A stretch of DNA of 64,000 nt from Pseudomonadota bacterium (GCA_003577275.1 QEVO01000001.1:1-64000), one strand, 5' to 3'. Positions 29,182 through 39,182 are shown, numbered from the stretch's first letter. A program made the numbers and translations. Notes: generated by a model not told the origin, from the sequence alone.

Positions 29182-30144
29182 CTAATGTGCCGCCTTACCC
29201 TTGTCAATCTTGCGCCCCTTGGCCAGGGGATGGGCGGATTCCACCAGCGCCCGCATCCGCTCGGCGAGCACATGGGTATAAATCTGGGTGGTGGAAATAT
29301 CGGCATGGCCCAGCATCTTCTGCACCGCCCGCAGGTCCGCGCCGTGGGCCAGCAAGTGGGTGGCGAAGGCGTGGCGCAGGGTATGGGGCGACAGGTTGTT
29401 GACCTTCAGCCCGGCGCTGCCGGCCAAATCCTTCAACAGGAGCGCAAACTGCTGGCGCGTGAGGTACCCCGCCGCGGCGCGGGAGGGAAACAGCCAGGGG
29501 CTTTTTTTATAGGGCGTGGCGGCGCGCAAGGGCAGATAGCGGGCAACGGCGTCGCGGGCGCGCTCCGACAGCGGCACCCCGCGCTCCTTGCCGCCCTTGC
29601 CGCGGACGAACAAAAAAGGGCGGCCGGCGGCCACCGCCGTGACCGGCAGCGACACCAGCTCGCTGACCCGAAGGCCGGTGGCGTAAAGCACTTCCAGAAG
29701 CGTCAGCAGACGCTCGGCGCGAAACGCCTCGGCCGGCGTTTCCGCCTTGGACGCCGCTGCCGCGGCGGCGTCCAACAAGCGCTCGACATCGCCTTCGCTG
29801 AGGATTTTCGGCAGCGGCCGGCCGCGACGCGGGCTGTCGAGGGTGGCGGTGGGATTGTCGGCGCGGATTGCCTCGCCGTAGAGGAATTTATAGAACTGAC
29901 GCAGGCTGGAGGTGCGGCGCGCGGCGGTGGCGGCGCCGAAGCCCTGTTCAGCCAGCGCCGCCAGATAGGCGCGCAAATCGGCGTCCGTTGCCGACTTGAA
30001 GCTGCGGCCGCGGCCATTGAGATGGCGCGCGGCGTGGGCCAGATCGCGGCGGTAGGCGTCGACGCTGTTCCGCGCCATGCCGCGCTCGGCCATCAACATT
30101 TCCAGGAAGCTTTCGAGCAATAGCGCGTCGTCGCCGTCGCTCAT
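29182..30144 (-). CDS. xerD: tyrosine recombinase XerD
   Basis: 320 aa; with XerC it resolves chromosome dimers at dif. An N-terminal SAM-like core-binding domain (about 8-95) is followed by the catalytic domain with [12 protein letters not shown] (Arg), [12 protein letters not shown] (His-x-x-Arg), [16 protein letters not shown] (Gly-His and the Tyr nucleophile). Chromosomal context (accA, aroK) and normal length point to the housekeeping recombinase, not to an element integrase. No dif site was seen here. Confidence 0.93.
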   Translation of the reverse strand: MSDGDDALLLESFLEMLMAERGMARNSVDAYRRDLAHAARHLNGRGRSFKSATDADLRAYLAALAEQGFGAATAARRTSSLRQFYKFLYGEAIRADNPTATLDSPRRGRPLPKILSEGDVERLLDAAAAAASKAETPAEAFRAERLLTLLEVLYATGLRVSELVSLPVTAVAAGRPFLFVRGKGGKERGVPLSERARDAVARYLPLRAATPYKKSPWLFPSRAAAGYLTRQQFALLLKDLAGSAGLKVNNLSPHTLRHAFATHLLAHGADLRAVQKMLGHADISTTQIYTHVLAERMRALVESAHPLAKGRKIDKGKAAH

Positions 30145-30145
30145 C

Positions 30146-31930
30146 TTAAAAGCCGCGGGCGACCAGCGCCTCGACCGCTAGCCGGCGGGCGTCGGCCTCC
30201 AGCCCCACGTCCTTCAACGCGCGCACCACCGAGGCCATGAGGAGCGGCGGCGTGGCGGCCGGCCCCCCTTCGCCGCTGACGATGGCGGCGGACAGCACCG
30301 TTTCGCCCACCCGGCCACTGGCCGCGGCGTCGATCATGCCGGTCCATATGGGATCGCTGGGCGGCGCTTCGGCGCTCGCGGCGGGATCGCCGCTCAATCC
30401 CGCCCAGGCGATCTCCGGCACGGCATAGCCCACGGCCTCCAGAAGGGTGAACAGCGTCAACTCCTGCTGCCGGTGCGCGTCCTCATCTAGCGCCTGCCGG
30501 CTCTGCCGCCACAAATCGAGGATCTCCGGCGAGAAGGAGGCCGCGTCAGCGGCAGCGCCGATGATCGCCAGCGGCCACAGATCGATCAGCGTCGCAGTGG
30601 CTTTGCCGTCGCCGCCGCTGGCCGCCGCGCGCAGCGCCGCATACCACAGGGCGGCCTCTTGCGACCTGCCGGCCAACAGCAGCAGACGGGTGACGTCCGC
30701 CGCCGCCGGCAAGGTCTCCGACGTCGGCGCGATCTCGGCCACGGCGTCGGCGACAAGGTAAGCGAGGGTCGGCAAGGCGTGCTGACGCGCCGCCAGAAGC
30801 GATGCCGCCTGCACCATGCGGGCGCGCTCCGCGCCATTATTTGCGGCGACGATCCCCTGGTAGAGGAGCGCATCGGCGAGCGCGGGGGGCAGCTCGGCGG
30901 CGATCAGCGCCGCGCCGAGGCGGTCCAGTTTTGAGAACGGCGCGGCGGCGTAGATCTCGCGCAGGCGATCGACGGTCAGGCCACCCCGCTCGGCCACCGC
31001 GCGGGCGGCCTGAAGCCGCTTCTCGATGGCCAGGGCCGGCGTGGCGGCCAGCTTGGCCAGCACCAGGGGCGAGGCATCCTTGAACACGTCATTAGGCAGC
31101 GCCACGCCTTGTTCCAGCGCCATGGCCAACAACAACGGCGTTGCCGGATGCAGGCTTTTCAGCTTGACCGGGGCTTCCGGCGGCGGCGCCAGCCGGGCAT
31201 TAAGAAGCTGATAGAAAACCGGGTCGGCGGCCGCCGTTTCCTGCAACAGCTCAAGGCTAAGCGCCGCGCCAGCGCGGTCGCCGCTGAGCGCCCGGCAATA
31301 AGCCAGCAGTTTCAGCCATTCGCCATCGACGGCGCGGCCAACCTGGTCGCTGGCGGTGACGCAGGCCGCCTCAAAGTCCTCGGTCAGCAGCGCGACGGCG
31401 GCCTTAAGACGCACGATCTCGTCGTCCTCCAGCTCCCGCCCGACGCGACCCGCCAGCGCCGCCAGGCCATCCAGATCGCCGCGCGCCGACAACAGCCGCA
31501 GCCGCGCCGCAAGCACCGCCCGCTCGGCGTCGCCGTGCGCCGCGTCGCCGGCTTGCGGCGTCAAGGTCGCCGCCGATAATAGCAGCCGGCGGTTGAGATC
31601 ATGGAGGGCGGGAGAGCCCGTGGCGATGGGCAGGTTGGGCAGCAGCGTCGTCACCGTGACGGGCGACGTGTCCTGCCACAATGTTTCATCAAACCCGCCG
31701 CTGCCGGCATCCGGGATGCCCAGCCGCGCGGCGCTGCCCTGGGTCAGACTGCCGGTTTCCACCAGCGGCCGACTGTCGGTTTCAGGGGGGGTCGCCGGCT
31801 CCTCGGCCGCCGCCGGCGGCAGGATCGAGCGCGGCGCGCCGGGCGGCGCTTCCTGCGCCAAGGCCGGCGGGGCGAGCGCGAGGGCCAGAGCCGAGAGAGT
31901 CGCCCTGAGCCTACTCGGGAAAGGCGTCAT
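30146..31930 (-). CDS. exported alpha-helical repeat protein of unknown function
   Basis: 594 aa. A signal peptide (about 1-25, ending PALAQ) is followed by a Pro/Ala-rich linker and then about 480 residues of Ala/Leu-rich helices in a solenoid-like pattern (LRLLSARGDLDGLAALAGRVGREL, LLAYCRALSGDRAGAALSLELL). I see no catalytic motif. The stop lies 1 bp before xerD and the start overlaps the small membrane-protein gene by 20 nt, so all three are probably one operon. It may be a periplasmic TPR-like scaffold, but that is only a guess from composition. Confidence 0.75.
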   Translation of the reverse strand: MTPFPSRLRATLSALALALAPPALAQEAPPGAPRSILPPAAAEEPATPPETDSRPLVETGSLTQGSAARLGIPDAGSGGFDETLWQDTSPVTVTTLLPNLPIATGSPALHDLNRRLLLSAATLTPQAGDAAHGDAERAVLAARLRLLSARGDLDGLAALAGRVGRELEDDEIVRLKAAVALLTEDFEAACVTASDQVGRAVDGEWLKLLAYCRALSGDRAGAALSLELLQETAAADPVFYQLLNARLAPPPEAPVKLKSLHPATPLLLAMALEQGVALPNDVFKDASPLVLAKLAATPALAIEKRLQAARAVAERGGLTVDRLREIYAAAPFSKLDRLGAALIAAELPPALADALLYQGIVAANNGAERARMVQAASLLAARQHALPTLAYLVADAVAEIAPTSETLPAAADVTRLLLLAGRSQEAALWYAALRAAASGGDGKATATLIDLWPLAIIGAAADAASFSPEILDLWRQSRQALDEDAHRQQELTLFTLLEAVGYAVPEIAWAGLSGDPAASAEAPPSDPIWTGMIDAAASGRVGETVLSAAIVSGEGGPAATPPLLMASVVRALKDVGLEADARRLAVEALVARGF

Positions 31931-32102
31931 CCGGCAGCACCTTTTCCACTTTCTGGCTCGGCGCGGGAATGTCCCAGAACAATAAAAACACGGCGCCGCC
32001 CCCGATTACCAGCAGAAGCAAGACAAAGATCACTAGCCACAGACGACCCATTTTGCGATACCTATTTCCCGATGGCTGCAGTGGTTGAAAGGACTGCGGC
32101 AT
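31911..32102 (-). CDS. small single-pass membrane protein
   Basis: About 63 aa. One hydrophobic span ([25 protein letters not shown]) lies between a basic N-terminus and an acidic tail ending [13 protein letters not shown] start it at ATG 32102 because GGAGG stands nine bases upstream; the open frame also offers a GTG at 32111. Its 3' end overlaps the start of the exported helical protein by 20 nt. Divergent from aroK. The function is unknown; a partner or anchor for its neighbour is a reasonable guess. Confidence 0.7.
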   Translation of the reverse strand: MPQSFQPLQPSGNRYRKMGRLWLVIFVLLLLVIGGGAVFLLFWDIPAPSQKVEKVLPDDAFPE

Positions 32103-32280
32103 GGTTGCCACCCTCCCTCGCGCGTTCGCTTCGGATTATAGCGGCGCCCCGGTGGCGAGCAACGGCTCAATATCCCGCTCCCCCTGGAAACAGCACTCGT
32201 ATGCGTGTAATCATGACTGGAGCATGGCCGCTGTCGGAAATAATTCGAGAACTCCTGTGAAACAGTCGCTCGCCGAGGTG

Positions 32281-32856
32281 ATGGACAAGACGGAACCCGA
32301 TCGCAAATCCGCCGTCAAGCTGCTCCGCAAGCTTGATCGTCCGGTGGTGCTCGTTGGCCTGATGGGGGCCGGCAAGACCACCGTCGGCCGGCGGCTGGCG
32401 GCGCGTCTCGGCGTGCCTTTCGTCGATACCGACGCCGAGATCGAGGCGGCGGCGGGACGCACGGTATCGGAGATCTTCGCCGACTTCGGCGAGGCCGAAT
32501 TCCGCCAGGGCGAACGGCGAGTCATCGCCCGGCTGCTGAAGGAACCGCCGCAGGTGTTGGCCACCGGCGGCGGCGCCTTCATCGACCCCAAGACCCGCGC
32601 GCGCATCAAGGAAGTCGGCCGCTCGGTGTGGCTGAAAGCGCCGGTCGAGCTGCTGGTTGAACGCACCGCGCGGCGCAACACCCGGCCGCTGTTGAATACC
32701 GGCGATCCGCGCCAGACGTTGGAACGCCTGGCCGGCGAACGCTATCCCATCTACGCCGAGGCGGACATTACGGTGGAAAGCGGCAGCGGTCCCCATGACA
32801 ACGTCGTCGACGCCATCATCCGCGCGCTGAACGACGCCATGAGCGCCGCCCAATGA
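32281..32856 (+). CDS. aroK: shikimate kinase
   Basis: About 191 aa; phosphorylates shikimate in aromatic amino acid synthesis. P-loop GLMGAGKT at 26-33, then [25 protein letters not shown] and RPLLNT in the right order. The start is uncertain: ATG 32281 gives a normal N-terminus, while GTG 32257 and ATG 32224 are in the same frame. The stop overlaps the aroB start (ATGA), so the pair is translationally coupled. Confidence 0.95.
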   Translation: MDKTEPDRKSAVKLLRKLDRPVVLVGLMGAGKTTVGRRLAARLGVPFVDTDAEIEAAAGRTVSEIFADFGEAEFRQGERRVIARLLKEPPQVLATGGGAFIDPKTRARIKEVGRSVWLKAPVELLVERTARRNTRPLLNTGDPRQTLERLAGERYPIYAEADITVESGSGPHDNVVDAIIRALNDAMSAAQ

Positions 32857-33980
32857 CCGCCATTGCCGCCGTCAACCAAGAGATCGTGCGCGTCGGCTTG
32901 GGCGCGCGCGGCTATGATATCGTCGTCGGCCCCGGCATCTTGAAGGATGCCGGACGCTATGTGGCGCCGCTGTTGAAGCAACGCCGCACCGTCATCGTCA
33001 GCGACGAAACGGTGGCGCGCTTGCACCTTGATGTTTTGATCGCCGGCTTGCGGCGGGAAGGCATTACTGCCGAAATGGTGACCGTGCCGCCGGGCGAGGG
33101 ATCGAAATCCTTTGCCGGCTTGGAAGCGCTCATTGATCGCCTGCTGTCGCTTGCCGTCGAGCGCGGCGACGTGATCATGGCCTTGGGCGGCGGCGTCATC
33201 GGCGATCTTACCGGCTTTGCCGCCAGCATCTTGCGGCGCGGCGTCGATTTCATTCAAGCGCCGACCACCTTGCTGGCGCAAGTCGACAGCTCGGTGGGCG
33301 GCAAGACCGGCATCAACACCCGCCACGGCAAGAATTTGGTGGGCGCCTTCCATCAGCCCCGTCTGGTGCTGGCCGATATCGACGCGCTGACAACCCTGCC
33401 GGCGCGGGAATTGCGCGCCGGTTACGCCGAGGTGGTGAAATACGGCCTCCTCGGCGATGCGGCGTTCTTCAACTGGCTGGAAGCCCATGGCCAGAAGGTG
33501 TTGGCGCTAGAGCCGGCGGCGGTGATGCGCGCGGTGGTCGCCAGTTGCCGCATGAAGGCGGATATCGTCGCCGAGGATGAGCGCGAGGCGGGACGGCGCG
33601 CGCTCCTCAATCTTGGCCATACCTTCGGCCATGCGCTGGAGGCGGAGCTGGGATTTTCCGACCGGCTCCTGCATGGCGAGGCGGTGGCCGCCGGCATGGT
33701 ATTGGCGTTCGAGCTATCCGTGCGCCTTGGTCTTTGCCCCGCTTCGGACGCGGCGCGATTGCGGCAGCATTTGCAGGCCGCCGCCTTGCCGGTCAAGGCC
33801 AGCGACATCGGCGCGGCGCTTGGCGTAGACGCCCTGCGCCATCATATGGATCAGGATAAGAAAGTCGCTGGCGGGCGTTTGACGTTCGTGCTCGCCCACG
33901 GCATCGGCCGGGCGTTTTTAAGCCGCGACGTGCCGGAAGACGCGCTGCGGCAAACCCTGACCGCTTTCGTGGAGGCGTAA
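32853..33980 (+). CDS. aroB: 3-dehydroquinate synthase
   Basis: 375 aa; second step of the shikimate pathway. [59 protein letters not shown] and the metal-binding HTFGHALE are all present. Starts inside the aroK stop. aroE of the same pathway lies about 7 kb away on the other strand. Confidence 0.98.
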   Translation: MTAIAAVNQEIVRVGLGARGYDIVVGPGILKDAGRYVAPLLKQRRTVIVSDETVARLHLDVLIAGLRREGITAEMVTVPPGEGSKSFAGLEALIDRLLSLAVERGDVIMALGGGVIGDLTGFAASILRRGVDFIQAPTTLLAQVDSSVGGKTGINTRHGKNLVGAFHQPRLVLADIDALTTLPARELRAGYAEVVKYGLLGDAAFFNWLEAHGQKVLALEPAAVMRAVVASCRMKADIVAEDEREAGRRALLNLGHTFGHALEAELGFSDRLLHGEAVAAGMVLAFELSVRLGLCPASDAARLRQHLQAAALPVKASDIGAALGVDALRHHMDQDKKVAGGRLTFVLAHGIGRAFLSRDVPEDALRQTLTAFVEA

Positions 33981-33996
33981 AGCCCGCACCTCACCC

Positions 33997-35292
33997 ATGG
34001 ACACGTCCATCATCTTCTCCCTCATCGCCATCTGCGCCCTCCTCTTCCTGTCGGCGTTCTTTTCCGGCTCGGAGACGGCGCTGACCGCCGCCTCACGCGC
34101 GCGCATTCATCATTTGAGCCGCAAAGGATCGCGCCGCGCCGTTGCCGTGCGCCGCCTTATCCAACACAAGGAATCGCTGATCGGCGCGCTGCTGTTAGGC
34201 AACAACCTGGTCAACATCACCGCGTCGGCCCTGGCCACCAGCGTGTTCATCCACCTTTTCGGCGACGCCGGCGTGGCCTATGCCACCATCGCCATGACGG
34301 CGCTGGTGCTGATTTTTTCAGAAGTGCTGCCCAAGACTTACGCCATTTCCAATCCAGATCGCATGGCGCTGGCGGTGTCGCCTTACGTGCTCGCCATAAC
34401 CCGCTTATTCGCCCCCGTCGTCAACGGCGTGCAGCGCATCGTACGCCTCACTTTACGTATGTTCGGCATCGATATCTCGGCGCAGCAGAATGTGCTTTCC
34501 GCCCATGAGGAAATCCGCGGCGTGGTCGAACTGCACGCCAGCGAGGGCGGCCTCATCAAAGCCCATCGCGACATGCTGGGCAGCATTCTTGACCTCGATG
34601 AGGTGACGCTCGACGAGGTGATGATTCACCGCAGCAACATCACCGCCATCGACGCCGGCGAAGCGATCGATGTCTTGTTTGAACAAATTGTCGCCTGCCC
34701 TTACACACGGTTGCCGTTATGGCAGGATAATCCCGATAACATCATTGGCGTGATCAACGTCAAGGATGTCTTGCGCGCCTATCGCACCTCTAAAGGCGAT
34801 TTATCGGCGATCGATATTCGCGCGCTGGCGACAGCGCCCTGGTTTGTTCCCGAAACCACAACGTTACGCGAACAATTGGGCGCCTTTCTCGAACGGCACG
34901 CCCACCTGGCGCTGGTGGTGGATGAGTATGGCGCGCTGATGGGCATGGTGACGCTGGAAGACATCCTGGAGGAAATCGTCGGCGACATTACCGACGAGCA
35001 TGACCGCCTGATGTCCGGCGTGCGGCGGCGGCCGGACGGCAGCGTTGCGGTGGACGGCACGGTGCATATCCGCGAGCTTAATCGCAAAATGGATTGGTCG
35101 CTGCCGGACGAGGAGGCGGCCACCGTCGCCGGCCTGGTGTTGCACGTCGCCGAACGCATTCCCAATCCCGGCGATGCGTTCGAGGTCAACGAGTTCAAAC
35201 TGGAAGTGCTGCGCCGCCAACGCAATCAGATCACCTCGGTACGCATCACGCCGCCGCCTAAGCCAGCGATGACGCACGGAGACGATATTTGA
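33997..35292 (+). CDS. CNNM/CorC family transmembrane protein (DUF21-CBS-CorC_HlyC)
   Basis: 431 aa. A DUF21 membrane domain with about four spans (about 1-190; SLIGALLLGNNLVNITASALAT) is followed by a pair of CBS domains (about 205-330) and a CorC_HlyC domain (about 345-425, DGTVHIRELNRKMDWSLPDEEAATVAGLVLH). The family is linked to Mg2+/Co2+ export and resistance; the old hemolysin C name does not indicate a toxin. Probably co-transcribed with aroKB (16 bp gap). Confidence 0.92.
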   Translation: MDTSIIFSLIAICALLFLSAFFSGSETALTAASRARIHHLSRKGSRRAVAVRRLIQHKESLIGALLLGNNLVNITASALATSVFIHLFGDAGVAYATIAMTALVLIFSEVLPKTYAISNPDRMALAVSPYVLAITRLFAPVVNGVQRIVRLTLRMFGIDISAQQNVLSAHEEIRGVVELHASEGGLIKAHRDMLGSILDLDEVTLDEVMIHRSNITAIDAGEAIDVLFEQIVACPYTRLPLWQDNPDNIIGVINVKDVLRAYRTSKGDLSAIDIRALATAPWFVPETTTLREQLGAFLERHAHLALVVDEYGALMGMVTLEDILEEIVGDITDEHDRLMSGVRRRPDGSVAVDGTVHIRELNRKMDWSLPDEEAATVAGLVLHVAERIPNPGDAFEVNEFKLEVLRRQRNQITSVRITPPPKPAMTHGDDI

Positions 35293-35293
35293 T

Positions 35294-35647
35294 TTATTTC
35301 TCGTCGAGAATCGCCGTCAGACGATCCAGTTGATCATCATTGAGTTTGGCCACATCGCGCGCCAGGCGATTGACCATGAGCGTCGCCTTGGGGCTTAAGC
35401 CGGCGGTGTCGATGCACAGCTTGGGGTGCGACAGGCGCGCCAGTTCCTGCAGCTCCTCGGCCTCGTCCCAGATGATTTCGAAATAGCCGAGAATGGCCTG
35501 CACCAAGGACCACGACGGCCGGCCGCGGCGACCGTGCTCCAGCGCCGAGAGGTAGGCGGCGGAGATGCCGAGATCGGCGGCCATCCGCGCCTGGGTCAAC
35601 CCCCGCGCTTGCCGGAGCGCGCGGATGCGCTCGCCGAACGGCGTCAC
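35294..35647 (-). CDS. XRE family helix-turn-helix regulator
   Basis: 117 aa. An HTH_3/XRE domain occupies about 5-62 (FGERIRALRQARGLTQARMAADLGISAAYLSALEHGRRGRPS). The rest is a helical tail (LSPKATLMVNRLARDVAKLNDDQLDRLTAILDEK). GTG at 35647 is chosen since it overlaps the smr stop as GTGA; the frame is open further upstream but reads into smr. It ends 1 bp from the convergent CNNM gene. It is often found behind smr and mltA in alphaproteobacteria; its targets are unknown. Confidence 0.88.
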   Translation of the reverse strand: MTPFGERIRALRQARGLTQARMAADLGISAAYLSALEHGRRGRPSWSLVQAILGYFEIIWDEAEELQELARLSHPKLCIDTAGLSPKATLMVNRLARDVAKLNDDQLDRLTAILDEK

Positions 35648-36159
35648 GGTATGGCCTCCGCCGCGCGGCGGCGGCGCAGCACCACATAAAACGCGCCGGC
35701 GCCGCCATGGCGAACATGCGCCGGAAATGCGCCGGCCACCATTCCAGCAAGAGCAGAACTGGCCAGCCATTCCGGCAGACGGCGGCGCAGCAGACCTTCG
35801 CCGCCCCGTCCCTTGCCGGTGATCACCAGCATGATGCGCTCCTCGCCGCCGGCGCGCGCCTGGATGAAGCGGCGCAGCCGCTCATGAGCGGCAACCTCGG
35901 TCAATCCGTGCAGATCGAGCACCGCCGCGATTTCAAGCTCACCGCGCGCCACCCGCTTGCGCCAGGCGCGGTTGAACGGCGCGGTCGCCGGCGGCGCGGC
36001 GCTTGACGGCAGGGCCTGAGCGGTGGCGGATGGCCGCCGCGGCCGACGGCGGGCCGGCGCGGCATGGGGCGGCGTCATATTATTGAGCGGCGTCACGTCC
36101 TGGGTGGCGTGCCGCCACAGCTCCAGCTCCGGCTGGCTGACCACCCGCCGCCGGGTCAT
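35644..36159 (-). CDS. Smr/MutS2-type domain protein
   Basis: 171 aa. A Pro/Arg/Ala-rich N-terminal part (about 1-75) precedes a Smr domain: AVLDLHGLTEVAAHERLRRFIQ with the LDLHG motif, then VITGKGRGGEGLLRRRLPEWL with the TGKG motif. Smr domains are DNA or RNA endonucleases. Its start overlaps the mltA stop (ATGA) and its stop overlaps the next gene, so mltA, smr and the XRE gene are a coupled unit. Confidence 0.9.
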   Translation of the reverse strand: MTRRRVVSQPELELWRHATQDVTPLNNMTPPHAAPARRRPRRPSATAQALPSSAAPPATAPFNRAWRKRVARGELEIAAVLDLHGLTEVAAHERLRRFIQARAGGEERIMLVITGKGRGGEGLLRRRLPEWLASSALAGMVAGAFPAHVRHGGAGAFYVVLRRRRAAEAIP

Positions 36160-37325
36160 GGCGCGCCCTTTGGCATCAACACCACGAAGCGCGCCTGCTG
36201 GCGCATGTGGCCGGCGATGACCTCGGCCCGCTCACCCGGCCCCCAAAAGACATCACCCCTGGGCGCGCCGGTAATCGCCCCGCCGGTATCCTGGGCCACC
36301 AGCAGACGCTTCAGCGCGCCGCCGCCCACCGCCGCCGGCAGCTCGCTTTCAATCCACACCGGCAGGCCGAGCGGGATGTGCTTGGTGTCCACCGCCAGCG
36401 AGCGTTCGGGGGTTAAGACCACGCCTTCGCTGCCGATGGGGCCATCTTCTTCCAACAGCCGGAAGAAGACGTACGAGGCGTTGCTGTTGAAGACGCGCTG
36501 GCGCTCCTCGGGGTGCTCTTCCAGCCAGCGGCGAATGGCCGGCATGTTGACCGCCTCCAGGGTCATCGCTCCTTCCTGCACCAAGGTGCGGCCGATGGCG
36601 GTATAGGCGCGGCCATTCTTGCCGGCATAGCCGATCCGCAGCAGGCTGCCGTCGGGCAGGCGCACCCGGCCCGAGCCCTGGATTTCCAGCACGAAGGCGG
36701 CGATGGGATCCTTGACCCAGAGGATTTCCAGGCCGCGCCCGGCAAGCCCGCCGGCGGCGATCTCAGCGCGGTCGAGATAGGGCGCGAAACGGCCCTCCGC
36801 CACCCGGCCGACGATGCGCCGGCCGGCCAGATCGGCGGCGAACGCCCCGAGGTCGGCGGTCAACAGATCATCGGGCAAGCGATAGAGCGGCGTGTCATAG
36901 CCGGGGGCGGGCGTCAGGCTGCCCGCCAGCTCCGGCTCGTAATAGCCGGTCAGCAGGCCCTTGTCCTCCCGACCGAGGGTTAAGAGCCGGGGACGAAACT
37001 GGCTTTCAAAAAACCGCCGCGCGGCGGCCGCGTCATTATCCGGCAGGGTTTTGGCGGCGGCGCAGGCGTTCTGCCAGGCCGCCAAGAGCTCCGGCGCGGC
37101 GCGCATGCTGGGCGGCGTGCGCGAGCGGTCGCAGGAGCGGCGAAAGGCGAGGAGCGCCGCCTGGTGATCGTCACTTTGCCAGCCTTTCAAGTCGGCATAG
37201 GAAATATCGCGCAGCGCCACCACCGGCGGCGGCGCGGGGATCAGATAGAAAGCCAAGGCGATGAGGAGAGCGGACGCCAGCGCGGCCAGACCGCCGGCAA
37301 GGACGATGCGGCCGAGTCTGATCAT
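36156..37325 (-). CDS. mltA: membrane-bound lytic murein transglycosylase A
   Basis: 389 aa; cleaves glycan strands of peptidoglycan. An N-terminal membrane segment (about 8-28), the MltA barrel (FESQFRPRLL, GLLTGYYEPELAGS) and a 3D domain with catalytic-type Asp near the end (LLVAQDTGGAITGAPRGDVFWGPGERAEVIAG) are clear. There is no lipobox Cys, so it is probably anchored or exported by the N-terminal helix. Three bases separate it from the tim44-like gene upstream. Confidence 0.95.
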   Translation of the reverse strand: MIRLGRIVLAGGLAALASALLIALAFYLIPAPPPVVALRDISYADLKGWQSDDHQAALLAFRRSCDRSRTPPSMRAAPELLAAWQNACAAAKTLPDNDAAAARRFFESQFRPRLLTLGREDKGLLTGYYEPELAGSLTPAPGYDTPLYRLPDDLLTADLGAFAADLAGRRIVGRVAEGRFAPYLDRAEIAAGGLAGRGLEILWVKDPIAAFVLEIQGSGRVRLPDGSLLRIGYAGKNGRAYTAIGRTLVQEGAMTLEAVNMPAIRRWLEEHPEERQRVFNSNASYVFFRLLEEDGPIGSEGVVLTPERSLAVDTKHIPLGLPVWIESELPAAVGGGALKRLLVAQDTGGAITGAPRGDVFWGPGERAEVIAGHMRQQARFVVLMPKGAP

Positions 37326-37328
37326 GGC

Positions 37329-38021
37329 CTACTCTTCGCTGCGGGTGGCGACGAGCGTCCAATTGGGATCGGCGCTCGCAAGCTGGCGCTCGAAGGTCCA
37401 GACATCCTTGACGTCGACGGTATCCACCGGGTTGCCCTCGATGACCCGGCCTTCCCGATCCACGGTCATGGTGATGATGTCGGCGGTAAAGCGCACCACC
37501 ACCCGCGCCACGCCGTCGCGCACGCCGGCCTCGACGATTTCCACGGCGCGGACTTTTTCCAAGGTGTTCTTCACTTGCTCGCCGGCCGCCTGGCGGGCCT
37601 TGATGGCGCTATCGAACTGCTGGAAAATCTCGCGGCTGACGAACGGCCGGAAGGCGTCGCTGTCGCCCTGCCAAAAGCCCTCGAGAATAAGCTGATAGGC
37701 GCTGCGCGCGCCGGCGGCGAAACTTTCCGGGGAAAAGGATGGATCCTGACGGGCGATGGCGTCGACGCCGTCGAACGCCGGCGAGGAGGATTTCAGGACG
37801 AAACGATAGTCGGCTGCCGGCGCTTCGCCGGCGGGATGGCCCGCCGCCGCTTCCGCCGGCGCGGTCTTTTGTTCCGGGGCGCCGGCGCGCTCCGTCGCTT
37901 CCTCGCTCGGGCGGCGCTCATGGCCGGTGCGCCGGCCAAGCACGCTCCTCAGACGCAGCGCGATAAAAGCGGCCAGCATCGCCAGAAAAATGATGTCGAT
38001 GAATTGGAAAGCGTCGCTCAT
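37329..38021 (-). CDS. Tim44-like domain protein (TimA-type)
   Basis: 230 aa. An N-terminal membrane helix (about 6-24, FIDIIFLAMLAAFIALRLRSVLG) is followed by a Pro/Glu/Ala-rich linker and a Tim44 domain (about 80-228, ILEGFWQGDSDAFRPFVSREIFQQFDSAI and later VDVKDVWTFERQLASADPNWTLVATRSEE). This is the bacterial relative of mitochondrial Tim44, a membrane protein of unsettled function. Divergent from fxsA with about 100 bp between. Confidence 0.93.
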   Translation of the reverse strand: MSDAFQFIDIIFLAMLAAFIALRLRSVLGRRTGHERRPSEEATERAGAPEQKTAPAEAAAGHPAGEAPAADYRFVLKSSSPAFDGVDAIARQDPSFSPESFAAGARSAYQLILEGFWQGDSDAFRPFVSREIFQQFDSAIKARQAAGEQVKNTLEKVRAVEIVEAGVRDGVARVVVRFTADIITMTVDREGRVIEGNPVDTVDVKDVWTFERQLASADPNWTLVATRSEE

Positions 38022-38119
38022 GTCCTTATCTTGAGCTCATGTCCCCCACGCGGGGCGTCAAGGCCGAAGTCCATAAATAGGGCTTTAGCCGCCAAATCAC
38101 AAGGTAGAGCCGTCGTTTC

Positions 38120-38581
38120 ATGCCGTTTCTGATCGTCCTGGCGCTATTGGCGCTGCCGTTTGCCGAAATCGCCGTCTTCATCGCAGTCGGCCGGCAGCTG
38201 GGCGTGTGGGCCACCCTGGGGTTGACCATCCTGATTTCCCTGATTGGCTTGAGCCTGGTGGCCAGCCAGGGCTTGACCAACCTGCGGCGGCTGCAGATCA
38301 CGCTCCACGCCGGCGAGCCGCCGGTGGCTGAACTGGTGCACGGCGCGCTCTTGTTCATTGCCGGTTTTTGCCTGTTCGTTCCGGGTTTTATCACCGATGC
38401 GGCGGGAGCGCTGTTGCTGTTGCCGCCGGTGCGGGCGTGGCTCGGCCGGGCGTTTTTGGGGGTGTTGCTGCAAAAAGCCCGGCGCGGCCAGGCCCGGGTG
38501 GTGATCATCGAGGGCGAGGCGCGAGAGACGCCGAGCGCCGAACCGCCGCCGCGGGTGATCGAGCCCGGGGAAAAGCGCTGA
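38120..38581 (+). CDS. fxsA: FxsA family membrane protein
   Basis: 153 aa. The FxsA core with hydrophobic segments at about 4-25, 30-50 and 72-98 and the conserved FAEIAVFIAVGRQLGVWATLGLTI start. ALLFIAGFCLFVPGFITDAAGALLLLPPVR is the family signature. Known from suppression of phage T7 exclusion in E. coli; its normal role is unclear. Next to secB on the same strand. Confidence 0.93.
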   Translation: MPFLIVLALLALPFAEIAVFIAVGRQLGVWATLGLTILISLIGLSLVASQGLTNLRRLQITLHAGEPPVAELVHGALLFIAGFCLFVPGFITDAAGALLLLPPVRAWLGRAFLGVLLQKARRGQARVVIIEGEARETPSAEPPPRVIEPGEKR

Positions 38582-38651
38582 ACGGCGCTTGCCGCCACCC
38601 CTGATCCGTGCTAGGGCATGCCCCTCATTCGCACTCAACGGGATGATGACC

Positions 38652-39182
38652 ATGACCGACAACGAGAAGCCCAACTCGCTCGATACTTCGGCCGGAGCGG
38701 TGGGCGAGACGCAGCCCATCCAGATCGGCGTCTTGGCGCAGTATGTGAAGGATCTGTCGTTCGAGAACCCCAACGCGCCCTTGACCCTGCAGAAGGTGGG
38801 CGAAGGCAAGCCGCAGATCGACGTCAGCGTCAACGTCAACGCCAAGAAGCTTGGCGAGGAGCAGTTCGAGGTTGATCTGCAAATCACCGCCAAGGCGGCG
38901 CAAGGCGGCACCGCGGCGTTCGTGGTCGAACTGGTCTATTCCGGCATTTTCGGCGCCCGCAATCTGCCGCAAGAAGCGGTGCAGCCGTTCCTCTTGATCG
39001 AATGCCCGCGCCTCCTGTTCCCGTTCGCCCGCCGCATCATCGCCGACGCGACGCGCGACGGCGGTTTCCCGCCGCTCCTGTTGGAGCCCATCGATTTCGC
39101 CGCGCTTTATCGTCATCAGATGGCCAAGCAGCAGCAGGCCGGCGCGCCGCAGCCGGAGCCGGCCAATCAGACGGTTAATTAA
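38652..39182 (+). CDS. secB: protein-export chaperone SecB
   Basis: About 176 aa; a tetrameric chaperone that keeps preproteins unfolded and hands them to the SecA C-terminal zinc finger, which is present in this window's SecA. IGVLAQYVKDLSFENPNAP, GARNLPQEAVQPFLLIECPRLLFPFARRIIADATRDGGFPPLLLEPIDF are diagnostic. Three in-frame ATGs lie at 38643, 38646 and 38652; the last has GGGA eight bases before it. The stop abuts that of dnaQ. Confidence 0.97.
   Translation: MTDNEKPNSLDTSAGAVGETQPIQIGVLAQYVKDLSFENPNAPLTLQKVGEGKPQIDVSVNVNAKKLGEEQFEVDLQITAKAAQGGTAAFVVELVYSGIFGARNLPQEAVQPFLLIECPRLLFPFARRIIADATRDGGFPPLLLEPIDFAALYRHQMAKQQQAGAPQPEPANQTVN

Noticed and set aside
29182..30144. Tyrosine recombinase as integrase of a mobile element
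   Set aside because: Sequence and neighbours (accA, aroKB) fit housekeeping XerD; no attachment sites or cargo seen.
33997..35292. Hemolysin C
   Set aside because: The name is historical; the DUF21-CBS-CorC layout indicates a divalent-cation transport-related protein.
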